The notes below the pieces were generated by a model that was given only the letters and a program-made list of their open reading frames with translations, did no database searches and had not been told where the DNA came from. This document shows, in pieces, positions 1 through 14,165 of a stretch of DNA of 64,000 nucleotides. Positions within the stretch are counted from its first letter, which is position 1, and every line of letters starts with the position of its first letter. The position numbers were made by a program, and so were the translations under genes. The stretch lies in the NCBI GenBank assembly GCA_949128115.1, contig OX421964.1, positions 45,238,601-45,302,600 of the forward strand, given 5' to 3'. Origin of the DNA: Anaspis maculata. Its lineage: Eukaryota > Arthropoda > Insecta > Coleoptera > Scraptiidae.

Positions 1-360
1 TATTTCATAAAATGCTTCCTGTTCATGTCCGAAATCGTGGACACTGGCGCTGCACCTATCAGGTCACCAACTTTTTTCCGGTTCGAGCTTCCTTTCCCCA
101 ATTTCCATTCGAACTCTGTAAATACACGGAGAAACGCGACCAAAGCTTAAAAAACGCGTCCAAAGTGAAGCGGATCTCTTTTTTTTCTGCCTTATTCACT
201 CTTACGACACACACCGCTTTCGTAACGCAACAACAGCAATTTTTACAATATTTTCACCGCCTCTTTCGGCCCTGTTGTTCATCATCGTTGTGCGGTAAGC
301 GTATCAATACACTTCTCATCTCATCTGACTCTAAGCCGGCTGAAACTCCTCCTCGTGTGA

Positions 361-690
361 TCATGGGTAAAGCTCCCGAGTACATCACGCCTACAACCAG
401 CAGTACGGCAATGTGTAGAGGAAAACCGACAGCGCAGTCAGGGAGATGGAAGAAGTCGGTGTCGGACATCTACGACGACAGAGTTCAGGTCAACCGTGCG
501 CTTGTCGGTCCTAGTGCTCGAATGGGCCTATACCATCTAACATCCGGGCACCACATTGTAGCTCGGTGAGTCCGGCTGCTCCGGGCAAGGGTAGAATGGG
601 CCCAATAGCGAGGCCTGCTTGCCAGGTGGAACAATGTTTCATCAACTCTTCCCAATGAATCTGGAATCACTTTTCATCGCTAGTTGCCGT
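361..690 (+). repeat. Dispersed repeat, probable non-LTR retrotransposon 3' tail (copy 1)
   Basis: Shares short blocks with 59945-60305 (cagcagtacggcaatgtgta; gctcggtgagtccggctg) and with 16890-16985 (gggcccaataatgaagcc against gggcccaatagcgaggcc). All copies end in a '..gccaggtgga..atc' block. The open frame across it resembles no protein I know. Calling it a LINE tail is an inference from the shared 3' block and variable 5' extent. Confidence 0.45.
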
Positions 691-1039
691 ATCATACACA
701 CAAGTTGATCCAATTGAAATTTACCAGTCCATCCTCCCATTTATCTCCGCAATCCGCATAGAGCAGTACGCCCTCCTGTGTTTTCGAAAGAAAGGTCCCA
801 CTAACTGTCAAAAAAAGAAGTTATCTGCAGGCCAAAAGTATTTTGTGAAAATTAGTAAGTCCTGCCGATGTTGACCGTCAGGACATATTACACAATTAAA
901 TTTGACCCGGAGAATTATAGCCAACAAACTGTGCTATTGGCGTCGGGTCATACATACTAAATATGTAGCTCAGCCGTATAAAAAACTGCCCAACAACAAA
1001 CCTGAAGTTTCTTGAATTGTTCTTGAAAAAAATAGATCC

Positions 1040-1215
1040 CACTCTCCACTTTCAAGTGCTCGTATCTCCATTAGGAAGCATTTTAGGAAAAATAATAAAA
1101 ATATTGATCTCGTTTTTGGCTTTTTTTGTATTTGTGAGAGGAATCACCTCCTGGGACCCTGAGTTTGGCTTAGTCACTAAAGCACGTTTATAGGTATACA
1201 GGTGTTTCAAAATAA
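1040..1215. repeat. Fragment related to the TACAGGTG foldback family
   Basis: The stretch 'gctcgtatctccattagga' resembles the right arm of the element at 13982-15038, and a TACAGGTG-type end lies near 1195. The copy looks truncated and rearranged. I see no other gene or RNA in 1-2025; this stretch is probably an intron or upstream flank of the CUB gene. Confidence 0.3.
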
Positions 1216-1596
1216 AGTGGTTCACCCAAGGGCTCACCGTTACGCTGGATGTGTCCTTTGCGAAGTAACTGTTCGCTGTGAGTGCAAAAGTTTTGTCTGA
1301 CAGGTGGTAGATTTCTCCCAAATTAAATTTTCAGGTCTCCGATTTTGTGGTTTTTCAGATGCTCTTAAAACATTCAAACTCCAATATCTCGCTAACGGTG
1401 CAGTAATCAAAATTTACCACCAGTAATACTTTTCTCTAGACTGAAAGTTGAATCCAAAGATCCAAAGAACTGACCATTTCTCCACAATATCCAGTGGCGT
1501 GGAGAATTGGAAGGCAAAAAGGAGGCAACCCTCCAGTATAAATGGCATAGAAGAATTTCCACAAAAATTATCAGATACTATCTAGTCATGGGTAGG

Positions 1597-1730
1597 TAAA
1601 GTTGCGGCCTCATAAAAGTTTACACTGACGGCGATCGAGTGGCCATGCTAGTTCAGTTTTGACGTAATTTTGAATGAGCATGGCCACACGATTGTCATCG
1701 GTGTAAACTTTTATGAGGCCGCAACTGTAC
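1597..1730. mobile_element. Palindromic MITE, 134 bp
   Basis: Perfect 25-bp inverted arms at 1601-1625 and 1701-1725 (starting gttgcggcctcataaaag). A second, inner inverted pair is ggccatgct/agcatggcc. The outer ends run into taggta/tacctac. There is no coding capacity. Confidence 0.8.
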
Positions 1731-2025
1731 CTACTTATATATTCAAGAACGAGATGTGCAAAATTTAGGCAAAATCAGTCGAGCAATAATTTATAAGTTG
1801 AGACCAAAAACAAAAACTATTTTGAAAAATCCAACTTTGAACAGCCATAAGTCGGTATGAAGCTCAAACTTGAAAACGGCATAGATGGTATCAGCTCTTC
1901 ACTTCGTAGCGGAACCTCCAATATAACGGTGTGTGACCACTTTCTGGAACATCCTGTATTTTGGCCTAAATGTTGAGCCCAGCCCACACACAATCAAGTG
2001 TGATCTCACACTGTCTCCATTCCAG

Positions 2026-5000
2026 CAACAAAATGCGGTGAAAAGAAACCTATCGACATGTCGGGTCGTCGAAACATCACCATAATTAAATCTCCAGGTG
2101 ATCTGAAAGGTTATGCAGAAAATTTGGAATGTGAATGGATTTTCACCACAATACCCATGAATCACCTACGCATCACATTCACGTCTGTTGATCTAGGTTT
2201 TACCTCGGGTTCTACTAGCGACGGGTGCTTTGGAGACTATGTTGAAGTCTTCAAAAAGACAGAAACGGAGGCAGAGTGGCAATCTATCTCACAAGTATGT
2301 CATGACAATTACACAACCATAACTGGAACCAATTTGCTAAGAGTAGTTTTTAAATCGGATGGCTCTAATAATGGTACTGGATTTGAGGCTGAAGTTATGG
2401 AAGGTAGGTCGCACACCGATTTGAAATAATTTTAACAGGCTTATTCATAGAATGTGGCGGAACTTTGATCGATAGATCAGGCCAAATTTCCATGACCAAC
2501 TATTCTGATATCAGTGATAGAACAACGGTAAGATTCTGATTATTTGTGTAGAAATACTCATAGGTGTTTCATCTCGCTATTCTAGTGTCAGTGGAACGTA
2601 ACCGTACGACCGGGCAGAACAATACAAGTTCACTTTGAAGAATTTGACCTGTCAGCCAAAGACTGCAAGAACTTCTTGTTGGTGATGTTTCTCAAACAGC
2701 ACCAAAAGCTGTCTGTAATCAACGTGAATTTATTTTAGTTGAGAAATGGCATCACCGCATCGTCGCCAGTGCTAGGAAGTGGGAAATATTGCGGGAATGA
2801 TATTCCTCCGATTCTCAACACCACAAGCAATAATTTATATGTAAAATATGTGGGACAAGATAACGTGATGTTGAAACTGAACTATAGAGAAGTTAGCTTC
2901 ACGTGTGGTGATCGATTTTTTTTGACGGAATCGAGTACGGTTTTCGAAATACAATCGCCAAACTATCCGAACGTACCATTACGTCACAGCATCTGTCAAT
3001 GGGCTATTTTTGCTCCTCAAGGGGAAATACTCAGACTGGATTTTGAAGATCGATTCGATCTTAAAGAAAGTACAGGTTGCAAAAAGGAATTTGTCGAGGT
3101 CAGAGACGGAGGGACGCCTTATTCCAAGTCCCTCGGCAAGTTCTGTGGAAATATTCCGAGTTCACAGTTTTCATCTGATGACGCCATGCACGTCACATTC
3201 TTCACAGACGTTGATGATACCAGCAACGGATTTAAAGCTAAAGTTTCACTGGGTGGGTACTTATTTTGAAGTTTTTGTATTTTAGTCATGTCTGATTAAT
3301 CTATTATACCCTAGCCAAATGCGGAGGAACGGTTAGGGAAACCTCGGGAATAATTAAGTCGCCTTTCTTCAACAAACCGAATTTGTACCCTATCAATTAC
3401 AACTGTACTTGGCATATCGTGGTGCCTCAGAATCACAACATGAAATTGACTTTCCTCCACATGGATTTGGGCCAGACACCTAATTGCTCTACAGACCGCG
3501 TGGTTATAGTTGAGAAAAATATCACATCTGGATTAGGTTTTTGAACTAATAAATGTCAACGGGTTGTTTACAGAAAACTCCAATAATTTTGAGACCTCGT
3601 TGTTTTCAGCCTTGTGGTGCGAATACACTAATGAATCTTCTCTTGTCATGGATTAAACCAATCGCAGTGACGTGAACAGGGTCCAGTGATCGATTGTTTC
3701 ATTTTGATTCGAAAGTGAAAATCTGTTTTCAAATTTAATTGCAGAGTTTTTTGGAAACACCTTGTATACAGGGTGGTCCAACTTTTATGTCATTAACTTT
3801 AAGGATCGATAGAGAATGAAAAATGAAGGGAACTTTCTCCAAAAAACATATTTGAGAAATGCCTAGTAACAGAGATACAGCCCTTCAAAGTTGGAAATAA
3901 ATAATCGTTTTTTTCGCATAACTTTTGAACCGTTCAACCGATTTGATTATAAATAAAACCAATGGTTCACTGAAATTATCCTCTGTCGAACAATCATAAC
4001 ATGTTCCATAAAAAAGTTTCAGGGGCTTAGGCATTAGGGGGTGACCCCACTTTTCCCCCCTTATTTTTCACCTTCCTAGTTATTTTTGGAAACAGTTTAT
4101 AATTTTGAATTTTACGTTCAATTTTGAAGAAAAATCACTGTTGCAAAATTTTGATTAGAGGCTTCGTTTAGGAGATATTTGAGTTTGAAACTTTGGGAAA
4201 CAGCCCGAAATCGCCACTTTCAAAGGTCTAAAAATTAAAATCCAATGAAACTCATGATTTCTCAGCTGAAATAGGTTTTCTAGAATTTCTAAGTTGATAA
4301 ACCACCATTTTTTTCCAAAACACGGGAATTTTTCAGGAAAAAAAACAATTTGGGTTCTGGAAAGTGGCGATTTCGGGATGTTTTCCAAAGTTTCAAACTC
4401 GAATACCTCCTAAACGAAGCCTCTAATCAAAATTTTGCAAGAGTGACTTTTTTCTTCTAAATTGAACGTAGAATTCAAAATTATGAACAGTTTTCAAAAA
4501 TAACTTGTGGGTGGGAAATAGGGGAGGGGGAGTAGAAACACCCCCTGATATCTACGCTCCTGAACCTTTTTTATGGAACATGTTATGATTGTTCGACAGG
4601 GGATAACTTCAGTAAACCTTTGGTTCTATTTTGAATGAAATCGGTTGAACGGTTCAAAAGTTCTGCGGAAAAAACGATTATTTATTTCCAACTTTGAAGG
4701 GCTGTATCTCTGTTATTAGGCATTTCTCAAATATGTTTTCTGGAGAAAGTCCCCTTCATTTTTCATTTTCTATTGATCCTTAAATTTAATGACATAAAAC
4801 GAGGACCACCCTGTATAGCTAAATTTTTAACAGCGTTCAATTTTAGATCGCACTGTGGGTCACTACTGTTCTAAAACTCTGCCAGATCCACTGCACACTC
4901 TTTCTAATGAAGTTATAATAAATTTTCAAACTGGCAGCAAGCTCTTGGCTTTGAAGGGGTTCGCATTAGAATTCAACGCAACTCTGGAAGAATGTGGAGG

Positions 5001-8000
5001 TTCTATTGAAGCCAGTAACGGTTATATCGCATCACCTGGTTATCCAGCTCAACGTAGTATCCAGAGAAGATGCGAATGGAAAATTACTGTACCAGAAGGT
5101 CGCCGGGTCTCATTAAACATTTTAGATTTGGACATCGATCAGACAGGAATGAACGGAAACTCCGTACAATTATTCGATGATGAAGAATTCTATTCTCCGA
5201 TTCACACATTGTCTGCCTCTGACTCGGGAAAGGTTTTCAAGTCTAGCGACAACTTGATGCTGGTCATTTATTGGACGAACGGCGAAAGTCGGCGGGGCTT
5301 CAAAGCTAGATTCACTTCCGACGAGCCTTCTAGTAAGATTGTTCTTGAACTTGAGAAGTAGCTGTATTTTTGGATTTCAGTCTGTCAAGGAGACTTGCAG
5401 AGAAACCGTGGATTGATAACGCAACCACAAGATAAACCAGCTACCTACTACTGCAAGTACGTTAGAAGGAGTACCAATATCTCTGAAACTGTTGCACTTG
5501 CCATCAAGGTTACTGTAGATGTAGATCCAGCTGAAGATACAAGATTTCGTGATTGCCAAGACGAAAGTACGCGTTTGTCAGTCACAACTGGTAAGTAGTT
5601 ACCTATATTTCATTTCTTAGTTTCCCACTCTATATCGAATCTAATTTTACTTCTCTTATCATGTTGGTAATTTTTGCCTTTCAGAGAATCAATTGGAAAT
5701 AATCGCCGATTTTTGTTTTACGACACAAGCAGCAGTTACGGTTGCTTCTCCTTTGCCAGTCACAAAGATTTGGGTCAGTATTGTTTCTTATTATCACATA
5801 AAAACTTCATTTTTCAACACGAGGAGTACAAAAAAGTACGTTTATCCAATCCTATTGAATAATGCACGCATTATCACGCGCATACATGCCTGCATTTTCC
5901 AATAAGACTCGCCAAGGCTCGTGTCGACAAACTGCATCTTCATGAGTAAGAAGCAATCATTACCCGCTTGTTGAGTATTACACTATTATCCAACTAAATT
6001 TTTTTCAACTGCAGGCTTTGCAAGGAGAATACTACGGTCTCAATTACACAGTCTCTTTTGACACATATCCTTGTGGTGGTGCAGTAACTTCTGAAACAGG
6101 AACCATTTCCAGTCCTAGGACCAAGCCAGTTTTATGCACGTGGTTATTGAAATTACCCGGGGAACAGATGATTCAGCTGACGATCAAACAGCTGAACCTA
6201 GGTAGAAGTTGTGAATCAAGCTACCTGGATGTCTATAATGGCGATCTGCCGACAAAGCCTAAAATTGGGCGGTACTGTCAAAGCACCCTTCCTGGAGTCA
6301 TCCGTTCGCAAAGCAACACCTTGTGGATCGAATACAAAGCAACTGAAGATAGCGATGGTACAGGTTTCACAGCGGAATATGAACCAATCATAAACGGATG
6401 CGGTGGTATTTTTCACGATCCCTCGAGAATAATTCAGACTCCTAATTTCCCCAAAGAGTATCCGAACAATGCGGAATGCTTGTGGGAAATTGTCGGCATG
6501 GTCGGTAACAGCATAACTTTGAATTTCATTACGAGATTCAACGTGGAAGAGTCTGCCGATTGTTCGAACGATTTCGTGGAGATTTGGGATTGGCGGGATG
6601 AGTGGGTTTCGCTCGGGAAGAAATGTGGCCGTGAAGTTCCACGAGCTGTGAATTCCACCAGCAACAGAATGAAGGTGTTGTTCAGAAGCAACGATGGCAT
6701 TGGCGGATCAGGTTTTAAAGCCGAATGGGGATGGAAGTGTGGCGGAGTTTTTGCGGCCGACACAAAAGAACATTTCATCGTCAGTCCAGGCTTCCCCAGG
6801 GAATATCCGAATGATCTTAATTGTGTATACAATATCACGGTTCCTGAATCCCAGTATGTTGTCATCAAGTTTTACGAATTCAATTTGGAAAAATGTATGT
6901 AATGGTGATGTATGGATTCAAAAATATGGAGTTCTAATAAGGTTTTTTCCAGATTGCAGATTTGATAACGTAACCATACATGACATGACAAATTTAGATC
7001 CTTACTACAGGACGAAGAAGCAAGTGTTTTGCGGTCACGACATTCCACCACCCTTCAGAGTTCAAGGAGCTCATATTGCATTTAAAACTGACCATGTGAA
7101 AAAAGATATTGGTTTCAAGTTTTCATACCAGCTTCACAGTAAGTCGTTATAGGTAATAGGTACTTTGTAAATAATCATCTTGCATCTGGACCTTCAGCTC
7201 TTACGGGTTGCCAGGAGAGTTGATCTCACCCCAAAAGCAATATTTTGCCAATCTGAACGAGTTGAAAGTTGAGATTAGGAACTAATCCATTATGTCGCGG
7301 ATGATCTATAGTATTGTTCCAGGTACTTATCCTACCTTGCTGAAAATATTTTCCTTTTCAGATTGCGGTGGTAACGTAACATCCCCATCGGTCATAGTTT
7401 CTCATACATCCATGGTGCATCTGGGATACGAAACATACGAACTTTGTAGCTGGAATATCACAGCTCCACAAGGAAAATACGTGGTCGTCCAGTTCGATTA
7501 TTTCAATTTGACTCGAGACTATAGTTCCGATTATTGTTACGACAATAATCTTGAGATATTTGAAGGTTCAAGTGCAGATTCATCGAAAAGAATTGCAAAT
7601 TTGTGCGGGAGTTTGGACTTGTACAATTCTGTAGTCAAGTCGAAGGGAAATGCGATGTTCTTGCGCTTAAATTTCATCCAGATGGAGAACGTTAAAGGAT
7701 TCAAAGCTTACGTGAACTTCCGCGATGGTAAATTTCTAAATTTAAAATTAACCTACTGTAGGTACGCCAGTTGAAGTGGGCTTGGGGAAATCTTGCGTCA
7801 ACTTCAATATCACAGATTTCTTAAAGGTTGCGCATGCGTAAAGGGAGCGGGGACGGCCAAAGCGTGAAAGTGCGAATTCAGAAAGAGCACATCAAAATCT
7901 ACAAATCACGCAAATTTCACCAAACTCCAAAAACTCGGCTACAGCTGATGGCCGCTGCCCTGCCGTCTGGTTGCTGTTGCAGGAGCCATCAGCCGAACCG

Positions 8001-11000
8001 TAACGCTCGACTTGTCATTCAATTTTCGATCGAAAAAATGTCCTAGTTTTGCATTTGCAAAGTGAACGGGTTACTAAGCTAGTTCTAGTTTTAAGCTGAA
8101 TATAGTACAAGCAAACAAGCTCTTTGATTTAGTGGGAATGTTTGCTAAATTCAAGCAAATGTGTCTCGCATAGCACGTAAAATACGAACGATGGTGCCGA
8201 CTTCATGCGATGTTGGTGGTCGTTGAAATCCCTACTCTGTGTTTTAACCCACAGAGGGGTTTGACCAAATTTCCAGTATAGTGGAGGAAAGCATTCTGCG
8301 GCGTCGGTGTTAGGCCTCGTTGCGGAAATGAGCCGACGTTAAATAAAGAATAAAAAAAGATTCAAGCAAAAATTCGGCTGTAGCTCCATAATGAAGAATG
8401 TGCGCATACCTAAGCGCAATAACATCAATGATAACATCAACTTTAGTGTAGGTAGTACCTATTGAACTTGGTGGCTACCTACCTAAGTCTCGTGGATATA
8501 CCTACAATATACTGTAATAAAACAACACATTCACAGGCCCTGAAAAAGGATGTGGTGGTGACAAAGACGTGACAGGTACTACTTACATCACAGCACCGGA
8601 ACTGGCTGACATGGACTGCATCTGGACCATAACTGTACCCGAAGACCACGTTGCGCAAATACAGATCACAAGTTTGAACTTGGCAACCGCTTGTCCAACA
8701 GCCAACCATACCAAATCTAACTGCGACTGCGCCAAGCTAGAAGCAAGTAACAAAAAACCTCAAAGAAAATGTTTCGATGATGATTTTCAGATTCGAGATG
8801 GACCAATATCTTTAGCCGAGGAAATCGACCACTTCTGCAATATGACGAAATTGGATATCACAAGAAAATATCTAACATCTGGAAGACGTGCATTTTTAAG
8901 GTTGCAAACCCAAGGCTTAATAAAGGACGCATTCAAGGCAACGATTGAGAAAGTCAAGTGTAAGTATTATACTTAAGGTGCGTTCAGTCAGCTTATTCAG
9001 CCGCAAGTTTTAATTTTAGTCGCAAGCGCAGCGACGCCCATTGGCTCTTATGAACCAGCCTCCTAGGAACAGCCAATAAGCGATGCAGCGCTTACAACTA
9101 AAATTAAAATTGCGGCTAAATAAGCTGACTGAACGCACCTTTACAAATTGACATTTTGCTGCGAAATTTGATGCGTTCGGAATGAACGAGTCGAGGAACG
9201 AGTTTTCAAGCCCAGCTCATGGTATAGGTAGGTATACAGGGTGAATCACTTCAAACCGATCAAACTTTGGATTCAATCAAATAAGATTTTCTTCATTCTC
9301 CTGATTCAGAAAAATATAATATACGTGCCTCTCACTTGCTTCCTAAGAAAGATACAGGGTGTCAAAGTTCACTTTTTTTGATTTTCAAAATTTGTAACTT
9401 GCAAAGTATTTAATCAAATTAGCTTAATTCTCACAAGCTGGTTGCCGCCCCCCTCACAGGCAGTGGAGACCCCCCCCTGAATACGGGAATGAAAAGAATC
9501 CTTTGAAATTCAACTTCATTATACAGGGTGGAAACTTTAACCTGTTTATATTCAGTAATTCAATAACTAAAAACATTTAACCAAAAACCTTGGACAGGTC
9601 GATTTTTAAATTCAAAATACCACATTTTGGTATTAGCTACGCGACCATGACAATGCCAGGGGCGGCGCAAGGTGCAGGAGCCCTTTTTTTTTAATACAAT
9701 GGCAGGTCAAGAAAAAGCATCTTTATTCGATCTATATCTTTGTTCGATTCTCTATCTAACCTATAAAAATAATTGAGATCCTGCTCAACAAACAAAATGG
9801 CGGCGTTCAAAAGTCAGTATCACGGTTCCTATCAAAAAGGTGGAATTTTCTTCCTCTTTCGCCGCCATTGGTGTTGTTAAGGTCAATAGGTCACATGATC
9901 TGTGTGTTAAAAGCTAAGATAGCTCAACAGGTGGGTACTTGCTTCAGATTTCAAGAAAATGCCACCTTTTTGCACGCACTGCACGCCTGCTAGGCCCGGT
10001 CCTGTAATGACCCCCCCCCCATAACTCGGAAAAACGCTATGGAAAAAATGTGTTGGTGTTTGTACAAATGGTATACGATGACAACTTGATGAAAGCTAGT
10101 TGTCTACATCTGCTTTTTAATGTGACACTTGTCACCGTGTCGAGGCGTCATGTACGCGAAATAGAAAATTTTTGCGCAGACACCAGGAATCGTGAGTTTC
10201 TTTGGAGTGCTTTGCAGTGTGGAAGATAAGGGACATTGTCTTTACTTGTTGGTGGGTCTCCGCAAAGGGTGTTAGGTTTTTGCCAGCCTTCAATGACATT
10301 TTTTCCATAGCTTGATCTGATGAAAAAAGGCGTGAAATCCATTTATAGTCGCACACTGATATATTTAGTTTCGACTTGATAGGTACTCGACAGCAAACAG
10401 AATCCCACTGGAGAGCTAGCGCTAAAATTGTCCTACTCCAAGTTATTGCTGGCATCAGATATGATTCAAGCTGTGCACGTCTCAACCATTAAGGCATGTC
10501 TAGTTGCTTCAACTTTATTTTTAGCGATTTGTGGTACAACGGCCCTCAACGTAACCAGCCAGATTCAAACTTTGACTTCGCCAAATTATCCCAAACCATA
10601 CCCAGACAACGTCAGATGTTCATGGGAGCTCACCAATCTAAACTATCAAAATATTGAAATTCATTTTGTCGAATTCGACCTAACAGAAAGCCATGAGCAT
10701 CTTTCCACCAATTTATGTCCAGAGGATAGGTTCCAAATTATTGATGACGCGGTATAAGTACTCAAATTTGGTGAGAATTTCAGCAATAATAACGGTGCCT
10801 TGCAGAAACAAAAAGCGATTAGTGGAGGCTTCGGTCCAGATGTAACCATCAGTGTGAATACCAATAAATACACCAATTTTCTATCGTGGCAACCGATCTC
10901 TGGCACGTACCAGTTTTGTGGTAAATCCGAAATTCCTTTCGATTATTACTCTGTAAGAGAGTCATTGATCCTGACGTTATGGGGTGGAGATTCCAGCGTA

Positions 11001-14000
11001 AGCCGTGGAAAAGGTTTCAAAATCGAATATCGGCAAATAGGTAAGAAAACCGACGTAACGTACCTGGGTTTTCTAACTCTCCCTTTCCAGGCTGCAGTCG
11101 AAATTACACATCACTACATGGGAGGTTACTGTACGAGCGAGTCAACGATTGTTACGCAAACATAACTGTTCCGAAAGGCTATGTCATATCAATATATTTC
11201 AGACAGTTCCAGTTCCAACCTGAAAGTTCAGATTGCAAACAAGCAGGAATCGAGGTGAATACCTAATTCCTAATTCAAATAATTATACGTTCGACTTCAA
11301 GACCAATAAGTTTTTATTCCAGATAAAAGACGGTGGGAAAGCATCGAAAGTGGGAATGAAGGTCTGCGGCAGTACCCTGCCTAATCCGATATTTTCTTCA
11401 ACGAATACCTTATGGATGCATATGTGGTCGAAGTCAGCTATCTATCACTCGATTATTGATTTGATATACACTTCCTCGGACAGAGGTAAAGGGTGCGGTG
11501 GTAGTTTCTATAATTATAAAGGGAAGTTCAGCAGTCCTTTGTATCCAGTGGAGTACAAATCTGAAAATTTGTGCGAATGGAACGTCAGAGTACCAGTTGG
11601 AATGAGAGTGGCGATTCGATTCACAGGTTGGTTTCATGTGCTTTTATACGATAGGTACTGCGTTAAACCCTAGTGTGATTTGAGTGAACTGTGATTTCCG
11701 GATTCTCTTCCCAAAGGCGTCGCGTAACGATACTTCCAGCCAACTAGAATCACACTAGGGTTGAACGCAGTATATTTAACTCCTGAGCAAGTTCTAGCTT
11801 GCCGGCAGGTGTACAGTGCCAACCAAAATTTAGAAACACCCCTGCTAAAACCTGAGAATTTTTGAATTTAAGTAACGATTGTATCATTATATGATTTGGG
11901 AGGAATATTTCTTCTCAAAAATTGAAGGAGACATCGTCGGACCTGTAAAAGCCAGCAGTAGGTATTTTCAGATCAAATTCACGGAGTGAATAATTTGTAT
12001 TAAAACGCTGAAAAGTTTTGACACGTGTTCCCAAACTGTTGGCCCCCATTGTACCTACATATCTACCCTACCTACTGCAGCTCTGTCGGTGCATGGTGAT
12101 ATCGAGCTCACAAGGGTCGTAGTGTGAAGGCTGTACGGTCGGTCCTATTCTATTAAGCCGGGTACCCACATAGCGAGCTGTAACTGCAACTGCAACGTGT
12201 AATGCAACTTATACTGTACCATTCGTACCAGTGTGTACGTTTTAATGAACATATGGCGCGATGTGACGGACAAAAAGTGTCTTGCCCCGAGCGGGAATCG
12301 AACCCGCGTCTTCCGCCATATGCTCACATGGAGCCGTCACAAACATATTCTGTAATACGCTGTGATCCGTAAATCTCAAATATATAATTCATTCCATCTC
12401 TTAGGGTGGGTTCAGTCAGCTTATTCAGCCGCGGTTTTAGTTTTAGCCGTAAGCGCTGCATTGCTTATTGGCTGTTCTGAGGAGGCTGGTTTATAAGAGC
12501 CAATGGACGTCGCCGTCGTTGCACTTGCGACTAAAATTAAAACTTGCGGCTGAATAAGCTGACTGAACCTACCCTTACTGGATCACAGCAAGCTGAGGAA
12601 AATATTTGTTAAGTTGATATGCCTGATTTCTGATCTTCATTGTGGGCTTTGACATTTCGAAAAGATCACTTCCACTGTCTTGCTACACAAATAACTATTT
12701 TGCTCCAATAGAAAGCAGTGAAACGCGCTACAGTTTGATTTTTAAGGTTGATTGCAGTTATCAGAGTCGTTTTTTGTTTCAGTTTTCGACATCAGAGGCA
12801 AATGTGAGGATAACTTTGTCAAAGTCACAACGTTCTCCAGCAATATTCCAGATGAACAAATCTTCTGCATGGACGTACGTATACTCTCTATTTTGTTTGT
12901 TGCCGTCTTGAGTGATTAAAGGCCAGGCGATAGGTCATTCTTAATAGAAAAAACTCCGACCAAAGCTTTCTTTGTGTCAGACTCGTCATAGGGTCAATAA
13001 GTAGGTAATCTACCACTGAGTTATCGCCTAATTACGAGTTGTTCCCATTCTTCTACATCTTAGAAATTTGTGAAAGATGCCCTAAAGGTGCAAAAAGTCC
13101 TAATAAACCATTGTACTTTTTCTGTGCATCTGTCCCAATACAAGCTTACAACTCTTGTGCAAACACTGGAAGAATCTGTTATCATCTCTGTGCTACTCCT
13201 ACAGTTGAAAAAATAGTTATTTTCGACACGAGGGCGCGTTTTCAGGCCCGAGGCCGCGTTTGCCGTCATGAGGCGATAGCCAAATGCTGTAAAAGAGGCT
13301 GAGAACCTGAAAAAGCACAGCGCTCGTGTGTCGAACAACGTTTTTCGTAATCGTTGCTCAAATTGAAAGAAAACTCGAATTTCTTGTGAAATTTGACACT
13401 ACTTTGAAAAATGTCAAGCTAGATACATAAACAACTGCAAAACTTATATTTTTAGCTGTTGTTTACTTTGCGCGTTATATACCTAGAGTACTCGGAATTC
13501 CAGAGGAACCTGTGGGCGGAGCCTAACTGCGCGAACTAAGTTCATCTTGTGGGGCACCTAGATTATCAGTGGGATTTTAGATTCGTCTGTGACCTGGTAA
13601 TGGTCCACCAGCTGACGGTGTTGCTTCCCCTATTTCAACACACGAACTCGTCTAAAATGATTTTTATTTTTCTGTTCAGCCCCGCCCACAGGTCCCTGTG
13701 GTGTGCCGTGAACTCTACCTACCTATCTATGAAACGATTACGAAAAAAGATTTTTCTTACTACCAGCTATGAAGTAGCTCGTTATTGACCGGCTTAGAGG
13801 TCGTGAAGTCATTTTTCACAACCAAGACCATTATTATCAACTCATTATGTCACATTATTAACCTCCTGTCACCATTATAAACCTCCTGTCACATTATCAA
13901 CCTCCTGTAACATTTCATATTCTTAAAAATCGTTACAAATCAGAATTTAATGTTGTTTGCTAGTAGCAAAAAAACATAGTATACCGGTGTCCCGAAAATA

Positions 14001-14124
14001 TACCGACAACGTTCTAGGACAGCTTCCTCTTATCAAAATAAGAAAAGTTCCTGTGAACATGGGTCCGGAAACGCTTCATAAGGGAGCTACAGGCCCCTAA
14101 AGGTGGTAGGTACCGTGAAGATGG

Positions 14125-14165
<41 letters not shown>

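Noticed and set aside
12..569. A 185-codon frame at the left edge
   Set aside because: Crosses a dispersed repeat and has no recognisable domain; composition is not coding-like.
7762..7826. A small extra exon in the cubilin-like gene with good splice sites
   Set aside because: It would leave phase 0, but the next exon (8537) needs phase 1, whereas 7727 joins 8537 directly.
12276..12345. A complete tRNA gene
   Set aside because: The B-box and 3' strand are present, but there is no matching 5' acceptor strand or credible anticodon arm.
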